A stretch of DNA of 64,000 bases, from contig JANTUC010000017.1 of NCBI GenBank assembly GCA_026873275.1, positions 1,054,001 through 1,118,000 on the forward strand, in the 5' to 3' direction. The first letter of the stretch is position 1, and each line of letters begins with the position of its first letter. Shown here one piece after another: positions 33,248 to 43,301 of the stretch. The translations under genes were made by a program, and so were the position numbers. This DNA is from Pseudopithomyces maydicus. Lineage: Eukaryota > Ascomycota > Dothideomycetes > Pleosporales > Didymosphaeriaceae. The notes beneath the pieces were generated by a model. The model did not search any database. It was not told the DNA's origin and saw nothing but the letters and a program-made list of their open reading frames with translations.

Positions 33248-33654
33248 GCAACACGGGCGGAGTAGTAGGCACTAGGAGACTGTGACTGCTCTGGCGGGGG
33301 AGGGGTGAGAGGGGGTGGGGATGGTTGAAGGGGAGGGGGAAGTCACAAGTATTCTACATGACACGGTAGATTATCCAAAGCTTTCATTATCACATGCGTG
33401 CGTGTCATTGATGCCCAATGAGTCTTTAAGTGTGCGGTGAGTCAATGTTTGAGGTTGGATTGAGTCACTGAGGCGGGCACGGAGTGAGCGCCAGTCACAG
33501 TGTGTCGCACATCGTTTCACATCCGGTCCCGGTTCGTATAAAATGGCGGGGTAACAGAGTGAGTTTAATGTTGTTTTGATAGAAGTTACTCCTGGGAATA
33601 TTTTCCTTTGTGTGCTGCTCTACACTCACAATACCGCCTGCTCAATTTTCCACC
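33248..33654. other. Intergenic, promoter of candidate small gene
   Basis: A G-rich tract (about 33293-33342) follows the upstream gene. A TATA box lies at 33537-33543. Confidence 0.5.
33537..33543 (+). promoter_or_regulatory. TATA box upstream of candidate small gene
   Basis: TATAAAA 118 bp upstream of ATG 33655, in the same arrangement as its neighbours. Confidence 0.45.
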
Positions 33655-33898
33655 ATGAGGTTGATGTACGTTTTGTTCTGGCTCAGACGAGCAGACTTTG
33701 TTTAGAGATTTGTGGATGGTTATAAATAACTTCATGGGGTGTCCTTTGCCATCCTGTGGTGGGTATTGTATTCACAAAATAAAGGTACAACAATCTTTCG
33801 CGGTTCATATACCTCTGAACCGGAAGCTTGAAGTTATCTGTGATCTCGAAGCACATCAAATGAAAGCTCTTTCATTTTTTAATATATTTCTCAAATAA
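33655..33898 (+). CDS. Candidate small cysteine-module protein (two exons)
   Basis: ATG 33655 (context TTTCCACCATGA) with an 11-nt first exon (33655-33665), a 40-nt intron (GTACGT donor, GTTTAG acceptor) and exon 2 at 33706-33898 give 67 aa: MRLIDLWMVINNFMG, then C16-x4-C21-x3-C25 (GCPLPSCGGYC), and a lone Cys in LEVICDLEAHQ. The first half of the family module is present; the second pair is reduced to one Cys followed by a His. It could be a short diverged member, a decaying copy or a chance ORF. Support is the strong donor, the TATA box and the position within the family block. Confidence 0.35.
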
Positions 33899-34243
33899 GT
33901 CATAAATCTTCCGTGCTATAAGCTTAAGGAGGATGCTCACATTATTCACTAGATTGTATAGATAATGTTGTGGTCTTGCTCAACGTCTTCGTCTTGTGAC
34001 TCATTTTCTGAAACTTGTCAGTCATACTAGTTACAATACACTTGAATCAATGTCCTGACTCTGATCGTGTATTACTCATATCTCCTGTCAAGTCATACGG
34101 TCGACTAAAGGATGTGAGTAACTCCGCTTCTGAAGTTGTGTGTATAAATAGCCGCCAAACCTGCAAAGCACTTCAATCACCAACATCACTTCTACTTGAA
34201 TTCTTTCTATATCAAACAATAACGAATCTCTCCTTTATTTGAA
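33899..34243. other. Intergenic with TATA promoter
   Basis: No ORF. A TATA box lies at 34143-34150. Confidence 0.55.
34143..34150 (+). promoter_or_regulatory. TATA box, three-module Cys protein gene
   Basis: TATAAATA 101 bp upstream of ATG 34244. Confidence 0.55.
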
Positions 34244-34969
34244 ATGCCTCGCCACACTGGCAGTTCCCGAAAGACACATCATAAAGCCGGCAGTTCCCAA
34301 AATACACAACCCAACACCAAAAGTTCCCGAACTACACATCACATCAACGACGGTTCACAGAGCGCGAATCCCGACGGAAAAGACGAAACTCCCGCGCAAT
34401 TTCAACTCTATGACTTTTGTAACAACTGTTGGGAACAACCTCCCTGAGCGAACCCGAGCACCTTGTCACACTTGGCTGCGAAAAGCGACGTCTCTGTCTA
34501 AAATGCAGAGAGAGTCCCAACGACATCACATGGGGTGACCCGCCAAAAGATATCTTGACGCATCTCTCTCGCACACAGACTGACAATGGGAACCTATTGG
34601 AGATGTGCAGGCATTGTAAGATTTGCTTCGCCAATACCTACCTCACAGAAGACGATACCAAGTATCTCGTGTGCATAAGCTGTGCCTCTCGGGTGATTGA
34701 GAAAGGGCAAAGCAAACTCAAGGTATTTCCATCGTGGCTATCGCAAAATTATACTTGCTAAAAATATCCAGCCATTCTATTGCCAAGGTGGTTGTGAAAG
34801 CGAAGGTCTAATTATCGCTTACAAGATGTACAACAATAGATGGTTTTGTCAATCGTGCGTTGAGCATGCTTGCAATGAACCGGGCGATCAGGGAGAAGTT
34901 GCACGTCGAACGATGGAGACTTTGTCCAGGGTGATGGCATCGAAGAAGGATGCCAAAGGGGCGAGCTGA
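34244..34969 (+). CDS. Cysteine-module protein with three modules (frame break)
   Basis: ATG 34244 opens a Ser/Thr/His-rich leader with a repeated SS(R/Q)-T-H theme, reaching C59-x2-C62 (DFCNNCWEQPP). As read, a stop follows at 34447. One missing C in the CCC run 34444-34446 lets the frame continue into LGCEKRRLCLKCRES, then MCRHCKICFANTYLTEDD and YLVCISCASRVIEKG. A 49-nt intron (34723-34771; AAG/GTATTT..TCCAG, phase 0) joins exon 34772-34969: FYCQGGCESEGL, RWFCQSCVEHAC. The corrected length is 225 aa. All three modules align with those of the 36996 gene, and the second intron sits at the same place, so the two are paralogues. The break may be an assembly error or a real null. Confidence 0.65.
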
Positions 34970-36995
34970 TAGTGCATGGGGAATGGCTATTGGAGTGACT
35001 GTCATGGTAGTCGGGAGATTGAGTATGGAAATAGAAGATCCGGATGATCTACTATTGGTAACGTATGGATAGACCTGGTATCTTGGCTTTTGTATTTCGG
35101 GCGACTAATAAAAATGGTTCTCCTTTCCTTATGCGTAGTTGATACTTTATGTCTAATATAAGATTGTGTTTGTAGGTGCAGAGAATATGGAACGTCGACA
35201 TGTGGCGCTACGCGTCCCCAAAGTTGTAATGCAGCCCATACGAGACGTTTGTATCTATAAGGATAGTGCTCATCGTGACTCGGTTTTTCTGGAAACAATA
35301 AACACTACCTATGATTAATCTGGTACTAAAGCTTCATTCAGAACGTGTGGACGAGGCGTCTGATATAGCATTAGAGACCTTTGCGTTGATTCATATGTTC
35401 AAAGAACGTCTGTGTTATTAAACTTGTATCATATGAGTATTAACATGCACTTTTAGTAATAATTTATCGGTAGCAGAAATGTACAAGAGTGTCCTGATAT
35501 GATGGAAATGCAGAGGGTGTTGAGACCTCCACTTCTGATAGTCATGTACGAATGCCGTTGTTGGCATTGAGTAAATCATCTACTCTAAAACACATAAGCA
35601 TATCAATAAGCAGCTATCATGAATGGACAATATGAAGTTTGCATTCGACCTTGCATTGCAATTTTAGAGATACTTTGATGATCAGATAAGAACAATGTTC
35701 CTGTCTCGCGAGGAGTATCTTAGGAAAAAGATAATCAGAACCCAACATTCCATTCCAGGATTACAAACTGAACACCCGCCAAACGTAGCGGCACATCTAG
35801 TATACTTAAAAGGAAAAAAGTCACCACACTGGATAGCCATTGAATACTCCAACGCAAGCCCAACTCCTTTGGAAAAACAACGTCGATTCTACTGACCGCC
35901 CAGGCCTTGTAGTACTTGAAACAGGGCTATGTGCAACGACAACTCAAATTACTTTAAAAGTGATCGAAAAGCTTTTTATGGTATTCCACACAGAAGAAAG
36001 GGCAATCCAAGGCAGTTCAATCCATCCACTGCGATGGCTGCCAGGGATTCATCGCGGACACTGCGGTCATCTATATAACAACACACCGGAAACGATAACG
36101 GTCGCCATTTCGTAAGCAAATGATGAAAAGAAGATGATCAAGGATACTCTTCAGTAGTAAATAAATGCGCATCTAGATCAAAGAGGGCGGCTTTGGAGGC
36201 TTACGTTAGAAAAATAGATGAGAGGCAGTCTGTATTCAATGGAATTATTAGGAATAAGATGGTAATGGGTGTTGGATCTCCAGACACCTTAGCACTTGGT
36301 GATCAGGAAGTACTGTACGAGGCATAGGATACAAGGATTAGACAGCATGTGTTCTTTCCTGGTCTATACAGGAGGTGATTTTGTGGCATGATTACGCCTG
36401 TTCAGGTCTTGATCTGATCTAAATTTCATATGGCTGGAATATAGAATATCTGCTGTCTGATAATACATAGGATAGGATCTTCTCTGTTTATCTAGATATT
36501 GAGCTTTGAATAAGCTCACACTGTACAGAGTGAGGGAGCGAGAATGTTATTGGGTTTAGAATCAGAAGTAGCCAGGACGTCTGGTAATCAGGGAGTACAT
36601 AGGGGAAGAGCATGGCACCCAACGACCATTCATTATTACACCATCCGAATACAATCCAACCGACTTAACATAGTCCCTTTTCATCTGACCTTGTCATCTA
36701 GCACGCAATTATGCCAAGTGAAACTGTGCGACATCCTCGCCGAGCCCTTCTCAGTGACTCAGTCTTTAGTGAATCTTCACACCGTTACTCACCACACGTT
36801 ACGCAAACATGAATGAATCATAGAGATCACAGTCATAATTCTCAAGTAGTGAGTCAGTGAGTTTCAAGTCTATGTGTAACATCGCTGCTGAACGCATACG
36901 AAAAGCGTGAAATTCGCAGGTCTCTTTCTTCACTAAAACATCCTCATTCTTTCTATACCTTATCTTTACTTCAGACATCTACATCGAAGCTCATC
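34970..36995. other. Intergenic, 2 kb, AT-rich
   Basis: No gene supported. ATG ORFs at 35695-35895 and 35840-36115 lack motifs. No clear TATA box precedes the 36996 gene, unlike its relatives. Confidence 0.5.
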
Positions 36996-37689
36996 ATGTC
37001 TTCGTTCAACAACCAGGCCGTCCTTCCCCATCTCCAGAATGAAAAACTGGATGACGACGACTCGAGAACCATCTGCAACATATGCTGGGACAAATCGACC
37101 CGTTTCCTCCCCAGCAATGGTCCTGCCTTCTCACTGGACGGAACCCCGCGAACTGTATGCAACAGCTGCTTCATTAAATACCGCTTAAAAGATCCATTCA
37201 CGAACCAACCATGGACCGAAGATGGACCGTGGTACTCGACGAAAATCGACGCCGATGGCCCCATTCCCAAGCCCTGTACTTACTGCTTGATTCAACGTCC
37301 CAGCTGCCGCATCAAATTAGATGACGACTTCTACTATCTTTGTCCGCCCTGTGCAAGGATAGTTAGGGAATATCGTCGCAAGCCACCCTCGGTACGTATT
37401 CCACGAATGCAAATCACCTGGTACATGAAAACTGAACATATGAAAGGAACAAGATTGCATGAATGGATGCAAAGTGGAGACATGGCTCTGCGACATTGGA
37501 GATGGTCAATGGCAGTGCTTGAATTGCGTCAAGAAAATAACATGGAATCCCAAACACAAGCAACGTCTTATGGCGCAACGGTTCATGCTCAAGGAAGCTT
37601 TGGCGGCGGATACAGTTTACAGGCTTGGCATCCGAGAGAAATTGCAGGAAGCTGCCGAGAAAATCTACTTAGTGATAAGGTTATATTAG
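36996..37689 (+). CDS. Cysteine-module protein with three modules
   Basis: Exon 1 36996-37391 and exon 2 37447-37689 are joined over a 55-nt intron (GTACGT donor, CTGAAC branch, GAAAG acceptor, phase 0), giving 212 aa. Without splicing, the first frame runs on to 37742 but loses the third module. Modules: C27-x2-C30 ... C55-x2-C58 (TICNICWDKS; TVCNSCFIKY), C94-x2-C97 ... C116-x2-C119 (PCTYCLIQRP; LCPPCARIV) and C136-x3-C140 ... C156-x2-C159 (DCMNGCKVET; QCLNCVKKI). A basic helical tail follows. It is a close structural match to the 34244 protein. Function unknown; zinc binding is inferred from Cys spacing only. Confidence 0.75.
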
Positions 37690-38117
37690 GGGTAGTAGGG
37701 GATAAACTCATGTCTTTGGAAGCCAGTGGGAGGTCTCTATAGCACTCTGGGGTACTGTGGCCAAATTGGCGAATCACTTTCTCTCCATATACCCAAGTGC
37801 TTTTGTTTGTATCAAAGTGAAGCTGTGTGACATTTGACGAATATACTGGATTTAAGAATATCTTTAACAACCATAGGTAAATGACAAACTCAAGGCTGGT
37901 CTATAGTGCTAGCACAATTGCATTATATACCACTTCAGCAACATGAAAAATCAGCTCTGCCCCAATCTCTTTCCACAGGAACTCTCCAGCTCTGTGCTAA
38001 TCGCATGCATACTACACCATAACAACACAATGCACCACCGCTAAACCACCAATCACACCGCACACAAATGCCCAACGCACAAGCAAAAAAACACAGGGTA
38101 TCTCCGCCACCTCTCCC
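37690..38117. other. Intergenic
   Basis: Lies between a rightward and a leftward gene, so it holds only 3' flanks. Nothing else seen. Confidence 0.55.
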
Positions 38118-39131
38118 TCACGCCGTAAACCCCGTCCTCCCATTCGCCCAATCAAACCACACACTCCTCCCCCTCAACGCCGCATACCCAACCTCCAACT
38201 CCCCACCTCCCCCGCGCTTCACCAAAAACGCACACTTCCCCGCAAAAGGCCCCCCCAGACTCTTGCTAACACGCAGCACATACTGCGCCGGCTTGACCAC
38301 CAGCTCTTGCGCGCCCCCCTCGAGGCTGAGATGGATATTCGGAAACCCCGCCGTCCCGTTGCAACTCACGAGGTCCACAGCCTCCATCCCGCGCCCCATG
38401 TCAAACGGCTCGGGCTTCGCGATGCGCGCCAGGAAATCGTACACGTCGTGCGGGACGTGGATGTACGGGTGGTGCAGGGCGATCCTCACGGGCGCCGTGT
38501 TCGCGCTGAGCCGCACACCCTCTCTACATGCATGGACGAGACGTTCAGCGCGCGCCCGGGCTGCGCGGTCGGCGTCCAGATGATGTCGATGCTAGAGTCC
38601 ATGTGGTGGAATAATTTCCATCCTGGCTCGGGCTCGAGGACGAGGGGGCCTTTTGTTTCGGTGTCGGATGGGATGGTGATCATGAGGGAGGATTGCTGGT
38701 TTTTGGGCTCCTTTGGGGGGCCTTTGGTGAAGGGGGAGGGGGTGCGGGGCGCGATGCGGTTGGTGATGTCGTAGAGGATGTCGAGGTGGAGGGGGTGAGG
38801 AGGCCGTGGGTGCAGTGGAAGTCCGAGGGGAAGTAGTCGGTGAGGTAGTAGCGCCAGTCGCCGTTCATCTGTTGGGAGGTTAGTGGGATGGACGTTTTTT
38901 CTCTCCTTGTTTTTCCTTCTCTTTTTTGTTAAGTTGTTTTATATATATATATTTGTATAAGAAGATAACGGTACGAACATGGAATGTGAACGTGGTGCCG
39001 ATGTGGATTGACTTTCCGCCTCGACCGCAGTTCTCAGCGCCGGGCGGCTTCGAAAGGGGCTTCTGCCATTCTGCGATGCCAGAAGCCGTGGCGAGCGGGA
39101 GAGCCGCCGCCAGGAGGAGACGTTGTAACAT
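38118..39131 (-). CDS. Secreted protein, possibly a degenerate pepsin-fold (A1-like) protein (two frame breaks)
   Basis: ATG 39131 gives a signal peptide (MLQRLLLAAALPLATASG). Exon 1 (38979-39131) ends FTFH; a 110-nt intron (GTTCGT donor, CACTAAC branch, CAACAG acceptor) leads to MNGDWRYYLTDYFPSDFHC. The frame breaks at the five-G run 38791-38795 (one base short; continues LHLDILYDITNRIAPRTP) and again near CCC 38518-38520 (continues VRLSANTAPVRIAL). The C-terminal part has VPHDVYDFLARI, VSCNGTAGFPNIHLSLEGG and LVVKPAQYVLRV, recalling the second lobe of A1 aspartic proteases, but I see neither catalytic D-T/S-G motif. If the fold assignment is right it is probably non-catalytic. Corrected length is about 300 aa. 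The family is uncertain. Confidence 0.5.
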
Positions 39132-39678
39132 GCCGGCTACACGTGCATGTCGGACACTGTTCTTCCAGGGAAACAAAATCGTAGATCTAAGTGTGGCGCA
39201 TGCGTCCAACAGCCACGGTTCGAGAAGGAAACCAAAGGGTCTGCCTCGGTATCTCGGAAGGACCTCTATCGCAGTACTGGAGTCGCAACCCTGGGAGAGC
39301 GGGAGGCAGAAGGCGACAACAGTTGACCTAGACCAGACTCGGGTTCTCACACCCGTGGACTCGTCGGTTTCGGTATCGATGTCTCGTGACCTGGAGTTCC
39401 ACCTTGGGACGGTGAATAGGCGCTGGGTCGGTTGGGTAAGATAGGGTCCAAAGATCCACTTTGGGTTAGTCATCAGGCACCCGCGGGGAAGCTACGACCA
39501 TGGAACTTTCCACAAGCACGGCAGCCTGTGCAGCAATCCACCCGCGCAACCAAACGTCGCAATCAATTTCCTCCTTTTCATTTAAGTTGATATCTTTGTA
39601 CTGAGCTTCATCTTCTTACGGACTTGCCCATTCCCGAATCATCTACCAGCTGCGACTGCGAAATACGTACACCCCACC
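39132..39678. promoter_or_regulatory. Divergent promoter region before SGT1
   Basis: 547 bp between two divergent start codons. No TATA box. ORFs across it are shadows without protein character. Confidence 0.5.
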
Positions 39679-40824
39679 ATGGACCAAGCAGCTCGTGGCG
39701 CAGCCGCGCTCTCTGCTAGTAAGTACGACGAGGCCATTGAGCACTACAGCAAGGCAATCGAGCAGAACCCCGGCGCTGTCGACTACTACATCAAACGCTC
39801 GACGGCCTACCAACGATCCTCCAAATACGCCGAGGCCCTCACAGACGCCGAGAAGGCCGTTGTACTCGCTCACAAGCGTGCGCGTCGCGAGCTCATCAAG
39901 GACTCGCAGCTTCGCCGAGGAATAGCGCTGTTCTTCCTCGGCCAGTATGCTAATGCGCAATTCGTACTCGACATCGTGAAGCAAATGGACGACAAAGAGA
40001 AGACGTTGGCAATCTGGGAGAGCAAGATAGCAAAGAAGCTGGAGGGCACACCGGAGGACGATGAGCGGAGGAAAGTCACAGCTGCCAAGGTTCCTGATGT
40101 GGAAGTGGACACAACACCTGCACCGAACAAAGCGTCTACGAATACGCCTGCCGCCGCCTCGGCAACAAGCGCTCCGACCCCAGCTGGACCTACGGAGAAG
40201 CCTAAGCATGACTGGTATCAGAACAACGAGAACGTCACCTTCACACTGCTAGCGAAGAATGTGCCCTCAGAAAAGGCCACGATTGTGATCGAGAAGGACT
40301 CCTTGGACATCACCTACCCCCTTGCCAACGGCAACGACTTCAACTACAACCTGCTGCCCTTCTACGCCGAAGTCGACGCCGAAAAGTCTAGCTATCGTAT
40401 CACCAGCACCAAAATCGAGGTCGTCTTGAAAAAGGCACAGCCGGGCATCAAGTGGAAGACACTCGAGGGCGAACTCAAGAATGAGCCAAAGTCAGCCAGC
40501 GAAACCGAGACAACCGAGCTGGTGCGAAATCTTGCGAAACCCGCCGAGGCGGCACCCTCATATCCCACATCATCCAAGACAGGCGCCAAGAACTGGGACA
40601 AGCTTGCGGCGGACGATTTGGGCGAGGAGGACGACTACGAGGGAGATGAGACGTCGCGCTTCTTCAAGCAGCTGTACAAGGGCGCCGGTGAAGATGCCCA
40701 GCGGGCGATGATGAAGAGCTACCAGGAGAGCGGCGGCACTGTGCTCAGCACGGATTGGAGCAGTGTTGGCAACAAGTACATTGCGCCTGAGCCCCCGGAG
40801 GGCATGGAGGCGAAGAAGTATTGA
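39679..40824 (+). CDS. sgt1: SGT1 co-chaperone (TPR-CS-SGS)
   Basis: A single exon of 381 aa from ATG 39679 (context CCACCATGG). TPR region at residues 1-110 (ALSASKYDEAIEHYSKAIEQ, DYYIKRSTAYQRSSKYAEAL, RRGIALFFLGQYANA). A Pro/Thr/Ala linker follows, then a CS domain at about 176-265 (HDWYQNNENVTFTLLAKNV, SLDITYPL, YRITSTKIEVVLKKA) and a C-terminal SGS domain (KNWDKLAADDL, FFKQLYKGAGEDAQRAMMKS, ESGGTVLSTDWSSVG). SGT1 binds HSP90 through the CS domain. It supports SCF ubiquitin ligase and kinetochore assembly in yeast and stabilises NLR immune receptors in plants and animals. It is complete and in frame, unlike its neighbours. Its promoter is shared with the leftward secreted-protein gene. Confidence 0.95.
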   Translation: MDQAARGAAALSASKYDEAIEHYSKAIEQNPGAVDYYIKRSTAYQRSSKYAEALTDAEKAVVLAHKRARRELIKDSQLRRGIALFFLGQYANAQFVLDIVKQMDDKEKTLAIWESKIAKKLEGTPEDDERRKVTAAKVPDVEVDTTPAPNKASTNTPAAASATSAPTPAGPTEKPKHDWYQNNENVTFTLLAKNVPSEKATIVIEKDSLDITYPLANGNDFNYNLLPFYAEVDAEKSSYRITSTKIEVVLKKAQPGIKWKTLEGELKNEPKSASETETTELVRNLAKPAEAAPSYPTSSKTGAKNWDKLAADDLGEEDDYEGDETSRFFKQLYKGAGEDAQRAMMKSYQESGGTVLSTDWSSVGNKYIAPEPPEGMEAKKY

Positions 40825-41551
40825 GGAATATCTCTCTATTTATATCAGATATTTATGATTTATGAGCATTATTAACGGGTATGGCATGGCGATGGAAAGT
40901 GTTGTTTGCATAAAGCAAACTCCGGTGTTAGAAGGAGCCGAATTGTAGAGACTGATAACGTCTGCGTTACGATGTATTACGGGGTATTACGAGGAGTGTT
41001 CGACGACTATTGCACACAGCCCTGGTGAATTGCATAGCAGCGGACTCAGAGCTTCGGGTTCAACTCAGGCATGAGCTGCGAACCCCTGCTCAACTCCTCA
41101 CCAGGATTTCAGCTCACCCGATCAGGGTCCAATTATGTTTGTAGTGTCCAATCAAGATAGACTAGTCTCAAAGCCACTCCATTGCAGCTGGGTCATCTCG
41201 AACTCCAGACTTGCATACCCAAAACAGCGATTCGCAGTTAGTCTACCAACTTTCAACCATGCACTTTGCCCCCTTTCGTACAAGCCAATCGTACTTCCAA
41301 GCCTCCGGTACGAAAAACATGACGAACCATAATGCTTCGATTTCTTCGTGACTAAGCCTCGCGCTTCGCGCCTCCCGCCTCCGACCTCCGAGGTGGCCCA
41401 AGACGGCTAAAGCTTCCTTCCCCGCTTTAGCGCGCCGCGCCTTACGTCAATTCTACACGCGTATTCAGGCGACATGGGTCATCAATACGTGAAGGTGTAG
41501 ATGTTTATATAACGTGTTTCTTCTAGACTCTCACGCGCCTACCATCGGGTC
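40825..41551. other. Intergenic
   Basis: No gene recognised. A TATATAA lies near 41508, about 40 bp before the next ATG. Confidence 0.55.
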
Positions 41552-43133
41552 ATGGTTGTGCCATCCATGTTCGCTCGTCGTCCTGCCTATTTAAGGACGG
41601 CTGCTGTCGTCGCTTCAGCTGTAGGACTGACTGCCATTGGACTGAACAAAGCCGCTGTCCCACGAGGACTTCAACAGTTTTACAGAACAACAGGGAGAAA
41701 TATCTTGATAAGAAGCATGGCGACTGCAAGCACGGTCAAGTTGGATGCCGAGTTGCAGCCGGAGTACTATGTAAAGGGGTCGAGGGAGGAGAGTGCCAAG
41801 GTCACGAGCGACTTGCTGCAGGAGAATCACGAGAAGCATCACATCTTCTTCAACAATGATGGCTTTCATGTAATTCCCACAGGCCCATCTCCTTCAAGTA
41901 AACTATCCACTAATACCTCTCCCAGGACCACATCGTCCACCACCTCCTCACCCTCTTCGCCCTCAACGCCACCCCAGCCGAAATCAAGCGCGGCTACAAC
42001 GACAACCTCTCCTACCAGCGGCACCTCACCCCCTCAACCAAGCCGCCGTCGACGAAATGCACGATCCCGAAAAATTCACAACCTACCTCGGCAAAGCAAA
42101 GTACTACCACGAATTCCTCCAATACTTCCGCGACGAAATCACCAAGAAGGGCTGGGAATCCGTCATCAACGACGAGCTCCTCCAGGGCTCCGACCGCACA
42201 GACGACCTCCTCGCCCGCCTCTTCGGCGGCTTCCTCCACCCCATCATCCACCTCGGCTTCGGCGTCGAGTTCCGCCAGCCGGCCATCATCGCCGAGGCCC
42301 TCGCCCAGGCCGCCATCCACAACAACTACATGAAGCCGTTCTTCCTCTCCGCCGAGAAGGCCGCCAACGAGAACAAAGACGCGGGGACCACATCCGTAGT
42401 CTCCCTCCTCACCGCCATCCGCGCGGACAAAAAACTCTCCTCCGCCGCCCACTGGTCCGATGGCAACAAGATCCGCGACGGCATCCTCGCCCGCGCCCCA
42501 GACGAGATGCTACGCCTCGCCTCGCAGTACCGCGTCGAGGCCCCGGCGCAGCTGCCTGAGAAAACAGCAGAGATGCTGAATGCGGCTGTGTACTTTACGG
42601 CTTGTGCGCAGCGCCCCGCGCGTATCCCAAAGTTCGACTTCTTCTACATGCACAGCGTCAACTGTAGCATCTTTTTCTCTGCTTTCCTGCGCCTGCCTTC
42701 CCTCTCCGACGCGAGCAAGGTCCGCCTGCTGGAATGGAAGGTCCGAAACGACCTTGCTATGTACGCGTCGCGCGGCTCCCCTGAGCTTCTACTAGAGGAA
42801 GTGAAGGGGTACGAGGGGAAGGGCGGCAAGCTGCAGAGCTGGGACGAGGTTATAAAGAGGGTGAATAGGTTTGCGGATGATGGGCATGCGAGTAAGCTTT
42901 TGAGGACGCTGGCGCATGGGGAGGATATTTGCAAGGATTTTGAGGGCAAGGAGGGGTTCGAGGTTAAGGGGGATATGTGGGTTAGGCTGGGGAATATGGT
43001 GATGGATAGTGTGGAGGCCGGGGGGCCGACGTGGGTGAGGAGTTGTGGGTTCGACGAGGCGTGGGAGGGGGTTCCGAAGAGGGTTGGGGGAGGGCGAGAG
43101 TTTAGCTTCGGGACGGGGGTTGAGATGGGGTGA
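41552..43133 (+). CDS. Questin-oxidase-like protein (AflY/DUF4243 type; frame break)
   Basis: Exon 1 41552-41869 and exon 2 41926-43133 flank a 56-nt intron (GTAATT..TCCCAG, CACTAA branch). The first 55 residues are basic and hydrophobic; the family's usual start corresponds to ATG 41717 (MATASTVKLDAELQPEYY), so the extension may be a mitochondrial or membrane leader. Core motifs: SDLLQENHEKHHIFFNNDGF, HHLLTLFALNATPAEIKRGY, LGKAKYYHEFLQYFRDEI, LFGGFLHPIIHLGFGVEF, HSVNCSIFFSAFLRLP. The frame breaks at the five-C run 42029-42033; one missing C restores LTPLNQAAVDEMHDPEKF and gives 508 aa. Relatives catalyse Baeyer-Villiger-type ring oxidation in anthraquinone, aflatoxin and questin pathways; the substrate here is unknown. 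It is convergent with an aldo-keto reductase. Confidence 0.85.
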
Positions 43134-43301
43134 ATGTGATGGGTGGGTTGGGGAAGGGAATTGCTGAGGGTTGTGTGTGTATGTATGTAGGCACGTAAGC
43201 ACCAGAATGAGACAATCCAACGTTTCTACCCATTCTTCCTTGCATTCTTACCACCCCATCTCTTGCTCCCACTACATATCCTTCCTTCCTCACCTCCTCC
43301 C

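Noticed and set aside
35695..36115. Overlapping ATG ORFs between module genes, considered as another family member
   Set aside because: Only isolated Cys residues (for example GHCGHLY), no paired module, no TATA box at the usual distance.
41552..42559. A 335-codon ORF continuing the questin-oxidase-like first exon
   Set aside because: It reads through the 56-nt intron and then the wrong frame (Pro/Arg-rich); the family sequence lies in the spliced, corrected frame.
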